Positions 1-11,339 of a stretch of 64,000 nt of DNA are shown here, in pieces. Source of the DNA: Granulosicoccus sp965214025 (lineage in GTDB: Bacteria > Pseudomonadota > Gammaproteobacteria > Granulosicoccales > Granulosicoccaceae). The notes under the pieces were generated by a model, which did not search any database, was not told the DNA's origin, and was given only the letters and a program-made list of their open reading frames with translations. Every line of letters begins with the position of its first letter. Position 1 is the first letter of the stretch. Where the stretch lies: positions 1 through 64,000 of the forward strand of contig CBDCAW010000031.1 in NCBI GenBank assembly GCA_965214025.1, given 5' to 3'. The translations under genes were made by a program, and so were the position numbers.

Positions 1-2
1 CC

Positions 3-359
3 CAGACGCTGAGCGTGACAGTCGACGACGTCAATGATGCACCGGTGATCACCGGCAATGGCGGCGGGGCGAATGCCACGGTCTTGGTCGACGAGAACCA
101 GGATGCGGTGACGACCGTGACGGCCACCGACGTCGATGGCGGAGCGACACAAACCTACTCGGTGAGCGGCGGGGCGGACGCGGGATCTTTCGCAATCAAT
201 GCAAGCAGTGGCGTGCTGACGTTCCTGGCAGCGCCGGACCACGAGACAGAAGGACAACTACGAAGTGGAGGTCACCGTCAGCGACGGATCGCTGACCGAC
301 ACCCAGACGCTGAACGTGTCGGTGGCCGACGTCAACGAGGCCCCGGTGATCACGAGTAA
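3..359 (+). pseudogene. Cadherin-repeat giant surface protein, 5' fragment (runs off left edge, frameshifted)
   Basis: The frame is open from the left edge, so the true start lies outside the window. It encodes one cadherin-type repeat with the usual motifs (ADVNEAP-like linker, VDENQ, ATDVDGGATQTYS, FAIN..SGVLTF). The frame is lost near 256, where this copy reads cacgagacagaagg while sister repeats read cacgagacgaagg, an apparent 1-base insertion. After that point the frame is nonsense and stops at 357-359, while the cadherin reading continues in the next frame. It is one gene with the two fragments downstream, not a separate protein. Confidence 0.7.
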
Positions 360-3300
360 TGGCGGCGGGGCGACCGCCACGGTCTCGGTCGATGAGAACC
401 AGAGTGCGGTAACGACAGTGACGGCCACCGACGTCGACGATGGCGCGACACAAACCTACAGCCTCACCGGCGGGGCGGATCAGACCTCGTTCGCAATCGA
501 TGCGGGTAATGGCGTGCTGACGTTCGCTGCAGCACCGGACCACGAGACGAAGGACAACTACGAAGTGGAGGTCACCGTCAGCGACGGGACGTTGACCGAT
601 ACCCAAGCGCTGAGTGTCACGGTGGCCGACGTCAACGAGGCACCGGTGATCACCAGTAACGGCGGCGGGGCAACTGCTGCGGTCTTGGTCGACGAGAACC
701 AGAGTGCGGTGACGACCGTGACAGCCACCGACGTCGATAACGGAGCGACGCAAACCTACGCGGTGAGCGGCGGGGTGGACGCGGGATCTTTCGCAATCAA
801 TACAAGCAGTGGCGTACTGACGTTCGTGGTAGCGCCGGATCATGAGACAAAGGACAGCTACGAAGTGGAGGTCACCGTCAGCGACGGGACGTTGACCGAT
901 ACCCAAGCGCTGAGTGTCACGGTGGCCGACGTCAACGAGGCACCGGTAATCACGAGTAATGGCGGCGGGGCGACTGCCACGGTTTTGGTCGACGAGAACC
1001 AGAGTGCGGTAACGACCGTGACAGCCACCGACGTCGATGACGGAGCGACGCAAACCTACGCGGTGAGCGGCGGTGCCGACGCGGGATCTTTCGCGATCGA
1101 TACAAGCAGTGGCGCGCTGACGTTCGTGGCAGCGCCGGATCATGAGACGAAGGACAGCTACGAAGTGGAGGTGTCAGTCAGCGACGGGACGTTGACCGAC
1201 ACCCAGACGCTGAGCGTCACGGTGGCCGACGTCAACGAGGCCCCGGTGATCACCAGTAATGGCGGCGGGGCGACCGCCACGGTCTCGGTCGATGAGAACC
1301 AGAGTGCGGTAACGACCGTGACGGCCACCGACGTCGATGACGGAGCGACGCAAACCTACGCGGTGAGCGGCGGAGCCGACGCCGGATCGTTCGCGATTGA
1401 TGCAAGCAGTGGCACGCTGACGTTCGTGGCAGCACCGGACCATGAGACGAAGGACAACTACGAAGTAGAGGTATCGGTCAGCGACGGGACGTTGACCGAT
1501 ACCCAGACGCTGAGCGTGTCGGTAGCCGACGTCAACGAGGCACCGGTGATCACGAGTAATGGCGGAGGGGCGACTGCTACGGTCTTGGTCGATGAGAACC
1601 AGAGTGCGGTGACGACAGTGACAGCCACCGACGTCGATGACGGAGCGGCGCAAACCTACTCGGTGAGCGGCGGTGCCGACGCGGGATTGTTCGCCATCAA
1701 TGCAAGCAGTGGCGTACTGACGTTTATCTCTACCCCGGATCATGAAACGAAAGACAGCTACGAGGTAGAGGTTACCGTCAGCGACGGATCGCTGAGCAGA
1801 CGCTGAGCGTGACGGTGGCCGACGTCAATGAGGCACGGTAATCACCAGCAATGGCGGCGGGGCGACTGCTACGGTCTCGGTCGATGAGAACCAGAGTGCG
1901 GTGACCACAGTAACGGCCACCGACGTCGACGATGGCGCGACACAAACCTACAGCCTCACCGGCGGGGCGGATCAGACTTCCTTCTCCATCAATACAAGCA
2001 GTGGCGTACTGACGTTTGCCTCTACACCGGATCATGAGACGAAGGATAACTACGAAGTAGAGGTGTCAGTCAGCGACGGGACGTTGACCGACACCCAGAC
2101 GCTGAGCGTCACGGTGGCCGACGTCAACGAGGCCCCGGTGATCACCAGCAATGGCGGCGGGGCGACTGCCACGGTCTCGGTTGACGAGAACCAGAGGGCG
2201 GTGACGACCGTGACGGCCACCGACGTCGATGGCGGAGCGACGCAAAGCTACGCTGTGAGCGGCGGGGCGGACGCTGGATCTTTCGCGATCAATACAAGTA
2301 GTGGCGTGCTGACGTTCGCTGCAGCACCGGACCATGAACAACGAAGGACCAACTACGAAGTAGAGGTATCGGTCAGCGACGGATCGCTGACCGATACCCA
2401 GACGCTGAGCGTGTCGGTAGCCGACGTCAACAAGGCACCGGTAATCACCAGCGATGGCGGCGGGGCGACTGCCACGGTCTCGGTCGACGAGAACCAGGAT
2501 GCAGTGACCACCGTGACGGCCACGGACGTCGATGACGGAGCGACGCAAAGCTACTCGGTGAGCGGCGGAGCCGACGCGGGATCTTTCGCGATCGATGCAA
2601 GCAGTGGCGCGCTGACGTTCGTGGCAGCGCCGGACCACGAGACGAAGGACAGCTACGAGGTAGAGGTCACCGTCAGTGACGGGACATTGACCGATACCCA
2701 GACGCTGAGCGTGTCGGTAGCCGACGTTAACGAGGCACCGGTGATCACCAGTAATGGCGGCGGGGCGACTGCTACGGTCTTGGTCGATGAGAACCAGGAT
2801 GCGGTGACGACAGTGACAGTCACCGACGTCGATGACGGAGCGACGCAAACCTACTCGGTGAGCGGCGGAGCCGACGCGGGATCTTTCGCGATCGATGCAA
2901 GCAGTGGCGTGCTGACGTTCGTGGCAGCACCGGACCATGAGACGAAGGACAACTACGAAGTAGAGGTATCGGTCAGCGACGGGACGTTGACCGATACCCA
3001 GACGCTGAGCGTAACGGTGGCCGACGTCAACGAGGCCCCGGTGATCACGAGTAATGGCGGCGGGGCGACCGCCACGGTCTTGGTCAACGAGAACCAGAGT
3101 GTAGTGACCACAGTAACGGCCACCGACGTCGACGATGGAGCCACCCAAAGCTATAACCTCACCGGCGGAGCGGATCAGACTTCCTTCGCGATCAATGCAA
3201 GCAGTGGCGTACTGACGTTTATCTCTACCCCGGACCATGAAACGAAAGACAGCTACGAGGTAGAGGTTACGGTTAGCGACGGGACGCTGACCGATACCCA

Positions 3301-3950
3301 GACGCTGAGCGTGTCGGTGGCCGACGTCAACGAGGCCCCGGTGATCACCAGCAATGGCGGATGGGCGACCGCCACGGTCTCGATCGACGAGAACCAGAGT
3401 GTAGTGACCACAGTAACGGCCACCGACGTCGACGATGGAGCGACGCAAACCTACAGCCTCACCGGCGGAGCAGATCAGGCCTCATTCGCAATCGACGCAA
3501 GCAATGGCGTGCTGACGCTTACTTCTACCCCGGACCACGAGACGAAGGATAAATACGAAGTAGAGGTATCGGTCAGCGACGGATCGCTGACCGATACCCA
3601 GACGCTGAACGTGTCGGTAACCGACGTCAACGAGGCACCGGTAATAACCAGCGATGGCGGCGGGGCGACCGCCACGGTCTCGGTCGACGAGAACCAGAAT
3701 GCGGTGACCACCGTGACGGCCACCGACGTCGACGACGGAGCCACTCAAAGCTACAGCCTCACCGGCGGATCGGATCAGACCTCGTTCGCGATCAATACAA
3801 GCAGTGGCGTGCTGACGTTCGTGGCAGCACCGGACCATGAGACGAAGGACAGCTACGAAGTGGAGGTCACCGTCAGCGACGGGTTCCTCACCGACACCCA
3901 GACGCTGACTGTCCTGGTGGCAGACGTCAATGAGGTGCCCGTAAGTCGTG
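61..3950 (+). repeat. About 13 tandem 300-bp coding repeats (cadherin units)
   Basis: The string ggcggcgggg recurs near 61, 361, 661, 961, 1261 and 1561 with a period of exactly 300 bases. After the frameshift lesions it continues near 1854, 2155, 2457, 2757, 3057 and 3657, with one variant copy ggcggatggg near 3357. Copies differ by only scattered substitutions over the whole unit, so the array is homogenised at DNA level. Each unit encodes 100 residues. Such arrays are prone to copy-number change by recombination and to assembly errors. Confidence 0.9.
265..1806 (+). pseudogene. Cadherin-repeat giant surface protein, middle fragment
   Basis: This is the continuation of the same protein: about five 100-residue cadherin repeats, each with a DVNEAPVITSNGGG linker, VDENQSAVTTVTATDVDDG, a FAIDxSSGxLTF strand and DHETKDNYEVEVTVSDG. 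Acidic residues in DENQ, ATDVDD and DVNEAP fit calcium-binding positions between cadherin domains. Such proteins act outside the cell as adhesins or matrix proteins (family knowledge). The frame is lost near 1795, where ctgagcagacgctg replaces the usual ctgaccgacacccagacgctg (7 bases missing), and again near 1837, where gaggcacggtaa lacks one c of gaggcaccggtaa. The first codon given is simply the first in-frame start after the upstream lesion, not a real initiation site. Confidence 0.7.
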
Positions 3951-5512
3951 ACGATAGGTTGACGGGCGAAGAAGACACCGCTTTGGTCATCGATGTCGCG
4001 ACCGACTTGCTGGGTAATGACTCGGACCCCGAAGGTGCGACACTTCGCCTCCTCGATGTCACCACGCCTGCTAACGGCATGCTCGTCCGGGGACTGGACG
4101 GTGAGCTCGAGTACCGCCCGAACGCGGACTTCAACGGCGTCGACCGTTTTAAGTATTTTGTGGAAGATGCGAGCGGTCTGCGTGCGATGGCGAACGTCGT
4201 TGTCGTCGTCTCTGCGGTCAACGACCCGCCGACCTTCGCTCCTCCCTCCAACGGAGAGACGGCCGAGCGCCCAGATCTCATCGACGCAGTGCGCATCTCG
4301 GCGGGTTGGATGCCGATCGAGGAAAACGCTGGCCGTGCCGGTTTCGTTGCAGCGATCGACGTCGATCACGGGTCAGTCACGTTCGCACTCGTTGGCACGG
4401 ACGCCGCGTTGTTCCAGATCGACCCGGACACGGGCGAGCTGCGCCCGCTCGTGCCGCTCGACTTCGAGACCCCGACCGATGCCAATGGCGATAATCGCTA
4501 CGAGCTCGAGCTTGTCGTGCGAGACGCAGCCGGTGGCGAGAGTCGCGCACCGTTCACGCTTCTTTCGGTGGATGTCAACGAGGCCCCTCGACTCGGTGGT
4601 GGTGTATTCGATGCGATCGAGGGCTACAGCGGTGTGATCGGGCAGCTGAACGCGACCGATCCGGACCGGGGCGATGTGCTCGACTTCGACCTACTCGACA
4701 GCAGCGACGACTCAGGGGCGTTCTCCCTGCTTTCAGACGGGCAGATCATCGCTGTGAATCCGGGCGTGGGGGTGCATGTACTCGAGGTACGCGTCACCGA
4801 TGCTCGAGGGATGTTCTCACTCGCCACCGTCACGGTGACGATTCGATCGCTCTCGGACGGCTCGGGCGAACCGCCACTCGGGTTTATACGGCTCGGTGAG
4901 CCACTAGCGATGCCCGCGACGGAAGTATTGCATGGTATGGCGGAACCGTCGGCCCAACGTGTAGAGGCATCGATGCCGGCAGAGACGGTGCAGGTTTCGG
5001 ATCGACCGTCGATCGTGCGCGAAAGCCTATCGCCGGTATTCATGCCGAGATTCGCTTTCGCGCCGGCTGTAGCTGCCAACGGCCCATTGCTTGACGTGAC
5101 GATCGGTCTGCAGCCGATGCACAAGGCATCCGTCGCACTTGAACGGATCGCGCCGATTCGGATTGATCTTTCGCCGTTCGAATACGAGCTGACGACGCCG
5201 CGCCTGCCCACCTGGCTGGACGCGGTCGAGTGGGTCCGTCGCGATCTGGATGCGTTGGGCGATCAGGCTGAGGCGAACGAGCGACTGATCGCCACCGTCA
5301 CCACGGTAGCCAGCCTGTCGATCTCGGTCGGCGCGGCGTTCTGGCTACTCCAGTCGCGGCTACTTCTTGCTGTGGCGCTGGCGGCCTTGCCATTGTGGCG
5401 CCCGCTCGATCCGGTACCCATTCTGGTCGCGAAAGATTCCCGCAGGGGCAAGCCAGCCGGGCTCTCGGACGGGTCTGATCGTAACGAACCGAGTGGTTCC
5501 GGAGATGGGTGA
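1901..5512 (+). CDS. Cadherin-repeat giant surface protein, C-terminal part with terminal membrane segment
   Basis: The cadherin frame is open from about 1839; 1901 is only the first possible start codon. About seven near-identical 100-residue cadherin repeats run to about 3940. A divergent tandem-95/cadherin-like domain follows (GEEDTALVIDVATDLLGND), then two more cadherin-like domains. The C-terminus holds a predicted membrane segment (LIATVTTVASLSISVGAAFW) followed by a hydrophobic LLLAVALAALPLW stretch and RPLDPVPIL. From memory, this kind of tail is common at the end of large gammaproteobacterial cadherin/tandem-95 proteins. It is not a PEP-CTERM or LPXTG signal. A local run near 2331-2352 reads DHEQRRTNYEVE instead of DHETKDNYEVE, from small insertions that cancel out. 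The last 8 bases overlap the start of the c-di-GMP protein, suggesting co-expression. Likely a surface adhesin. Confidence 0.8.
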   Translation: MTTVTATDVDDGATQTYSLTGGADQTSFSINTSSGVLTFASTPDHETKDNYEVEVSVSDGTLTDTQTLSVTVADVNEAPVITSNGGGATATVSVDENQRAVTTVTATDVDGGATQSYAVSGGADAGSFAINTSSGVLTFAAAPDHEQRRTNYEVEVSVSDGSLTDTQTLSVSVADVNKAPVITSDGGGATATVSVDENQDAVTTVTATDVDDGATQSYSVSGGADAGSFAIDASSGALTFVAAPDHETKDSYEVEVTVSDGTLTDTQTLSVSVADVNEAPVITSNGGGATATVLVDENQDAVTTVTVTDVDDGATQTYSVSGGADAGSFAIDASSGVLTFVAAPDHETKDNYEVEVSVSDGTLTDTQTLSVTVADVNEAPVITSNGGGATATVLVNENQSVVTTVTATDVDDGATQSYNLTGGADQTSFAINASSGVLTFISTPDHETKDSYEVEVTVSDGTLTDTQTLSVSVADVNEAPVITSNGGWATATVSIDENQSVVTTVTATDVDDGATQTYSLTGGADQASFAIDASNGVLTLTSTPDHETKDKYEVEVSVSDGSLTDTQTLNVSVTDVNEAPVITSDGGGATATVSVDENQNAVTTVTATDVDDGATQSYSLTGGSDQTSFAINTSSGVLTFVAAPDHETKDSYEVEVTVSDGFLTDTQTLTVLVADVNEVPVSRDDRLTGEEDTALVIDVATDLLGNDSDPEGATLRLLDVTTPANGMLVRGLDGELEYRPNADFNGVDRFKYFVEDASGLRAMANVVVVVSAVNDPPTFAPPSNGETAERPDLIDAVRISAGWMPIEENAGRAGFVAAIDVDHGSVTFALVGTDAALFQIDPDTGELRPLVPLDFETPTDANGDNRYELELVVRDAAGGESRAPFTLLSVDVNEAPRLGGGVFDAIEGYSGVIGQLNATDPDRGDVLDFDLLDSSDDSGAFSLLSDGQIIAVNPGVGVHVLEVRVTDARGMFSLATVTVTIRSLSDGSGEPPLGFIRLGEPLAMPATEVLHGMAEPSAQRVEASMPAETVQVSDRPSIVRESLSPVFMPRFAFAPAVAANGPLLDVTIGLQPMHKASVALERIAPIRIDLSPFEYELTTPRLPTWLDAVEWVRRDLDALGDQAEANERLIATVTTVASLSISVGAAFWLLQSRLLLAVALAALPLWRPLDPVPILVAKDSRRGKPAGLSDGSDRNEPSGSGDG

Positions 5513-8474
5513 GCGCCGGTCCGGGAGACGAGGCAAGTGGGCATTTGCGCATCATCTGATGCGACCACTCCAGCTCGGCGTGAGCCTGGTGCTCCTGAAT
5601 GTCAGTGTGCTGTTCGTGGCCGACATGCTGAGCCTGCGCCCGGACCCGAGCCGCAGTCTGCACGATGCCAGAACGATGTTCGCCGCCGCCCTGGTCGGGC
5701 AGCTGTCGACGCTCGCCAGTTCGAACGACTTGCCAGGTATGGATCAGGCGCTCTCGGCTATGGTGGCGCAAAGCGTCGACATCGAGGCAGTGGCACTGAC
5801 GCTCGGCAACGGCAACATGCTGTTCAGTCACGGTGACATGGAGCAACTGACGGATAAGCCGACTAGCGGAAGCGGCAGCCGAATGACCGTGCCAGTCCTT
5901 CGCGACGACCGGATGTGGGGTGAAGTTCGCATCGCCTATGCGCCCTTTCAAGGAGCTCAAGGCGCGCTGGGTGAGGTCGGCTGGTTGAGCTTCGTTGCCA
6001 TCGCCTCTCTCGTGAGCTTTAGCGGTTTTCTCAGCAAGGCCCTGGTACAACTGGATCCGGGCAGCGCGGTACCCGAGCGAGTCGACTCCGCTTTCGATCT
6101 GTTCAGCGCCGGTGTCATGATACTCGACGAGAACCTGCGTATCGTCATGGCCAACCAGGCTGCTTCCACGATCGGCGGGTATTCCCCCGGGGCACTGTTG
6201 GGGCTGTCCATGGAAGCCGCGTTTGCCTTCGACATGGACGAGGGTCGGCAGACGCCCTGGGCAACGACTCTGCATAGCGGTCTCGTCGCTTCCGATCAAC
6301 AGCTCGGAGTCCGCGATTCCCAGGGCGAGGCGCGGTTGTACTCTGTGAACTGCGCACCGGTGGGGGACGACGCCAGCGGACGGCGCGGCGTGCTGGTGAC
6401 GCTCGATGATATGACGCTGATCGAGCGGAGAAATATCGAGCTCGCCACGACGCTTGAGGAACTGCGCCTCTCTCGCGATGAGATAAGGGCCCGCAGCGCG
6501 GAGCTTGAGCTGCTCGCGACGACCGATTCGATGACTGGCGTTGCCAACCGCCGAACGTTCCTCGAGCGGCTCGCCACGAGCATCGAGCACGCACATGAAG
6601 AGAGCCTGCCGCTGAGCTGCATCATGACGGACATCGATCACTTCAAGCGTGTCAACGATACTCATGGCCATCCCGCTGGCGACGCCGTGATCTGCGCCGT
6701 GGCGAAAACCCTGCGCGAGGCCTGCCGGGATGTCGACCTGGTTGCCCGCTTCGGCGGTGAGGAGTTTGTGCTGCTCCTGCCGGGGCTCGACGCAAGGGCC
6801 GCCTTCGACGTCGCCGAGCGAGTGCGCATGGCGGTCATCGCACTTGCCACTGGCGACGCGCTTCCCGTACCCAGGCTGTCGGCGAGCTTCGGTGTGGCTG
6901 AGCTCACCCCGGACATGACCGAGGCGTCGGGCATTCTCGATGCCGCCGATCAGGCGCTGTACGTCTCCAAGGAAAGCGGGCGCAATCGCGTGTCCATCTA
7001 CACGGGCGACGAGCCAGTGACGTCGTCCTTACCGGCACCTGCTTCTGAGATCCTGACCGACGACAATCGCCTGCCGATGCGACTCATCGAGCTCGAGGCG
7101 GAGCTTCAGGAGCGCGAGCGCGAGGTGGCAGTGCTGCGCAAGTTCGACATGCTGACAGGCGTGCCGACGCGCGCACTCTTCCTGCAGCGCGCCGTGGTAG
7201 AGCTCGCGCGCGCCGAGCGCACCGGTGTGCTTGTCGGTATCATGTCTCTGGAGCTCCGCGAGCTCGAACAGATCGTCTCGACCTTCGGGCACGAGGGGAG
7301 CGACTCCCTCATCGTGGCCTTCGTCGAACGCCTGCACAAGGGGCTGCGATCAAGCGATCTTGTCTCACCGATTACCGCCGATCATCGTCTGTCGCGTATC
7401 AGGTCCAACGAATTTGCAGTCCTGCTTCCGGACGTCAGCGAGACGACCGGCGCGCTGACCGTTGTCGCCCGTCTGAAGCGTTTGCTCTCCGAACCTTTCG
7501 ACATCGACGGCAACAAGGTTTATGTAGGGGTGAACATCGGCATCGCGTTGTCCACGCCCGGCAAAGCCGAGGAGGCTGAAGCGCTGTTCGAACAGGCGAG
7601 TAGGGCGCGCGGCAAGGGGAAAAAGTCAGACAAGGTTTCTCATGCCTTTACCACGTCCGATCTGGACGACGAGTCGCACGACTATATCCGGCTTGAATCC
7701 GATCTGCGCGACGCGCTCGAAGCCGACACGCTGATGACGTACTTCCAGCCGAAGTTCGATCTCGTCACGCGACGGGTGAACGGGGTGGAGGCACTCGTAC
7801 GCTGGAATCACGCGACGCGTGGCTTCGTTGCGCCTGATGTGCTCATCGCCGTGGCCGAAGCGAACGGACTCATAGGTCAGCTCTCGGGCCAGGTGCTCGA
7901 GCGTACGCTTGCGCAGATTCTGGTGTGGCGGGCGATGGGGTTCGACGACCTGCGTGTCGCGATCAACGTCTCGCCAATGCAGCTACGGGACGAGTCGCTC
8001 GTGGACGCTACGCTTGAAGCGCTGAAGCGTAGCGGTGTTCCCGGGCGTCAGCTGGAGATCGAGTTGACCGAGACGTCCGTGCTGGATTGCCCCGAGGAGG
8101 CGCGACGCGCACTTCAGAGGTTGCGGGATGCGGGTGTCCACATCTCGATCGACGACTTCGGAACGGGCTACACCTCGCTCTCACATCTCGCAACTCTCCC
8201 ACTCGACATCATCAAGATCGACCGCTCTTTCATCGTTTCGCTGGCTGACGGTAAGCGGAACCGGGCCGTGGTCGAATCGATCATATCGATGGCGCACGCG
8301 CTGGAGTTGCGCGTGGTCGGCGAGGGCATCGAGACCAACGAGCAGCTCGAAACGATGGCCCGGCTCGGTTGCGATGAAATCCAGGGCTATCTGATCAGTC
8401 GCCCTCTGCCGGTGAGTGAGGTCACCGCCTTTCTCGTGCATCAGCGCAGCGAGCGAGAACGGCTCAGGGCGTGA
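5505..8474 (+). CDS. Membrane-bound GGDEF-GGDEF-EAL cyclic-di-GMP protein with PAS domain
   Basis: A 989-residue protein. A membrane segment at about 15-38, a periplasmic stretch and a second membrane segment at about 158-180 form an N-terminal sensor. A PAS-like domain follows (about 195-300). The first GGDEF domain has the active motif FGGEEF at 416-421 and an RDVD inhibitory site just upstream, so it should be a product-inhibited diguanylate cyclase. A second GGDEF-like domain has RSNEF (633-637) in place of GGDEF and is probably inactive or regulatory. The EAL domain keeps EALVRW (from 762), DDFGTGYTSL (from 883) and GEGIET, so phosphodiesterase activity is plausible. The ATG at 5505 was chosen because it overlaps the adhesin stop by 8 bases and leads directly into the first membrane helix; a longer frame upstream lies inside the adhesin gene. 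It probably controls surface attachment or polysaccharide made by its neighbours. Confidence 0.9.
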   Translation: MGERRSGRRGKWAFAHHLMRPLQLGVSLVLLNVSVLFVADMLSLRPDPSRSLHDARTMFAAALVGQLSTLASSNDLPGMDQALSAMVAQSVDIEAVALTLGNGNMLFSHGDMEQLTDKPTSGSGSRMTVPVLRDDRMWGEVRIAYAPFQGAQGALGEVGWLSFVAIASLVSFSGFLSKALVQLDPGSAVPERVDSAFDLFSAGVMILDENLRIVMANQAASTIGGYSPGALLGLSMEAAFAFDMDEGRQTPWATTLHSGLVASDQQLGVRDSQGEARLYSVNCAPVGDDASGRRGVLVTLDDMTLIERRNIELATTLEELRLSRDEIRARSAELELLATTDSMTGVANRRTFLERLATSIEHAHEESLPLSCIMTDIDHFKRVNDTHGHPAGDAVICAVAKTLREACRDVDLVARFGGEEFVLLLPGLDARAAFDVAERVRMAVIALATGDALPVPRLSASFGVAELTPDMTEASGILDAADQALYVSKESGRNRVSIYTGDEPVTSSLPAPASEILTDDNRLPMRLIELEAELQEREREVAVLRKFDMLTGVPTRALFLQRAVVELARAERTGVLVGIMSLELRELEQIVSTFGHEGSDSLIVAFVERLHKGLRSSDLVSPITADHRLSRIRSNEFAVLLPDVSETTGALTVVARLKRLLSEPFDIDGNKVYVGVNIGIALSTPGKAEEAEALFEQASRARGKGKKSDKVSHAFTTSDLDDESHDYIRLESDLRDALEADTLMTYFQPKFDLVTRRVNGVEALVRWNHATRGFVAPDVLIAVAEANGLIGQLSGQVLERTLAQILVWRAMGFDDLRVAINVSPMQLRDESLVDATLEALKRSGVPGRQLEIELTETSVLDCPEEARRALQRLRDAGVHISIDDFGTGYTSLSHLATLPLDIIKIDRSFIVSLADGKRNRAVVESIISMAHALELRVVGEGIETNEQLETMARLGCDEIQGYLISRPLPVSEVTAFLVHQRSERERLRA

Positions 8475-8635
8475 GTCGGGCGGTCAGCCTGACCTGTACC
8501 GCCGAGCACATCCTGATGGGCAAGGCGGGGACCGGCCGGTATTGATCGGAGACGAATCCAGCTCGATCAAGGCGAACGAGAGATCGAGAGGACCATCCAT
8601 AACGGTAGCCGAATCGACAGTACAGGGTTACAGAA

Positions 8636-9166
8636 ATGGCTCCGCGTGTCGATATGCAGCGCTACAGCAGCTACCGGGGCACGGCACTCATGGAACCTGA
8701 AATTCACACCTCCAAGGTCAGTGAGGTCGGGCTGCGTGATTACCTGCCGCGCATGTCGCGTGGCCTGGTCGACTGCCTGATCTTCGGCGCCGTGTTCCTG
8801 GTCGCAGGGCGCGTGAGCCTGGGTCGGTCGGGGGATGAGTTGCTACTGCCGCTGCCCTGGGCCGTGGCGATGATGCTGGGGTGCATGCTGCTCAGTGGCG
8901 TCTACCGTGGCACGGCACAGAGGAACTGTTCCACGATGTTGTACCGCACATCGCTGGCGTTCATGCTCGCCGCGTTTCCGGTCCTCGCGCTGGTCGAGTA
9001 CACGGTATCGGGACCTGATGAGCTGCGCTTCGGCCTGTTTTTCCTGTTCCTCGCCTTCATCGTCATGAACACGCTGCAGCCGTTGATGGCTGACAGCGAA
9101 AGACGCCGCGCTGCCATGCTTGCCAATCGTGCCAGCCGTCAGGTAGGCGATACATCCGGCTCATAG
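8636..9166 (+). CDS. Small four-helix membrane protein resembling the N-terminal half of a polyprenyl glycosylphosphotransferase
   Basis: 176 residues (or 158 from the ATG at 8690). It has about four predicted membrane segments, starting near CLIFGAVFLVAGRVSLG, WAVAMMLGCMLLSGVY, SLAFMLAAFPVLALVEY and FGLFFLFLAFIVMNTLQPL. The LLSGVYRG...R...F layout is like the membrane domain of EpsB/WbaP-type sugar-phosphate transferases, in which a catalytic cytoplasmic domain would follow. Here the gene ends after an Arg-rich tail and no catalytic half follows. It could be a truncated remnant or an unrelated small membrane protein. No motif allows a firm function. Confidence 0.55.
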   Translation: MAPRVDMQRYSSYRGTALMEPEIHTSKVSEVGLRDYLPRMSRGLVDCLIFGAVFLVAGRVSLGRSGDELLLPLPWAVAMMLGCMLLSGVYRGTAQRNCSTMLYRTSLAFMLAAFPVLALVEYTVSGPDELRFGLFFLFLAFIVMNTLQPLMADSERRRAAMLANRASRQVGDTSGS

Positions 9167-9434
9167 ACTCGGGTCCAGGCAAACGCTCGAACGGCCTGTG
9201 AGTGCCTTCACATAACATCGGGCCCATGGCCTCAGTCGGTTACAGAGCCGTTGCCTGGCCTGGATTGCCGCTGCAGCCGACCTACGATCGGCCGATTCAT
9301 CCGGTATCCAGCAAGCAGTCGCACGTTTCTGACTACGCAGGAAGAAGCTGACGCTCCACCATGGGCGGGCCTTGCGTGATCGTGCTTGTTCTCTCGTCGT
9401 TCTTGTCTTGCCAGTCGGAGCACTGCCAACTCAC

Positions 9435-11335
<1,901 letters not shown>

Positions 11336-11339
<4 letters not shown>

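Noticed and set aside
196..3448. Long minus-strand frames across the cadherin repeats
   Set aside because: They are shadows of the repeats: Arg/Val/Asp-rich and repeating every 100 residues, with no domain.
5200..5512. PEP-CTERM or LPXTG sorting signal at the end of the cadherin protein
   Set aside because: The tail has a hydrophobic segment, but no VPEP motif and no LPXTG, and a further hydrophobic and polar stretch follows.
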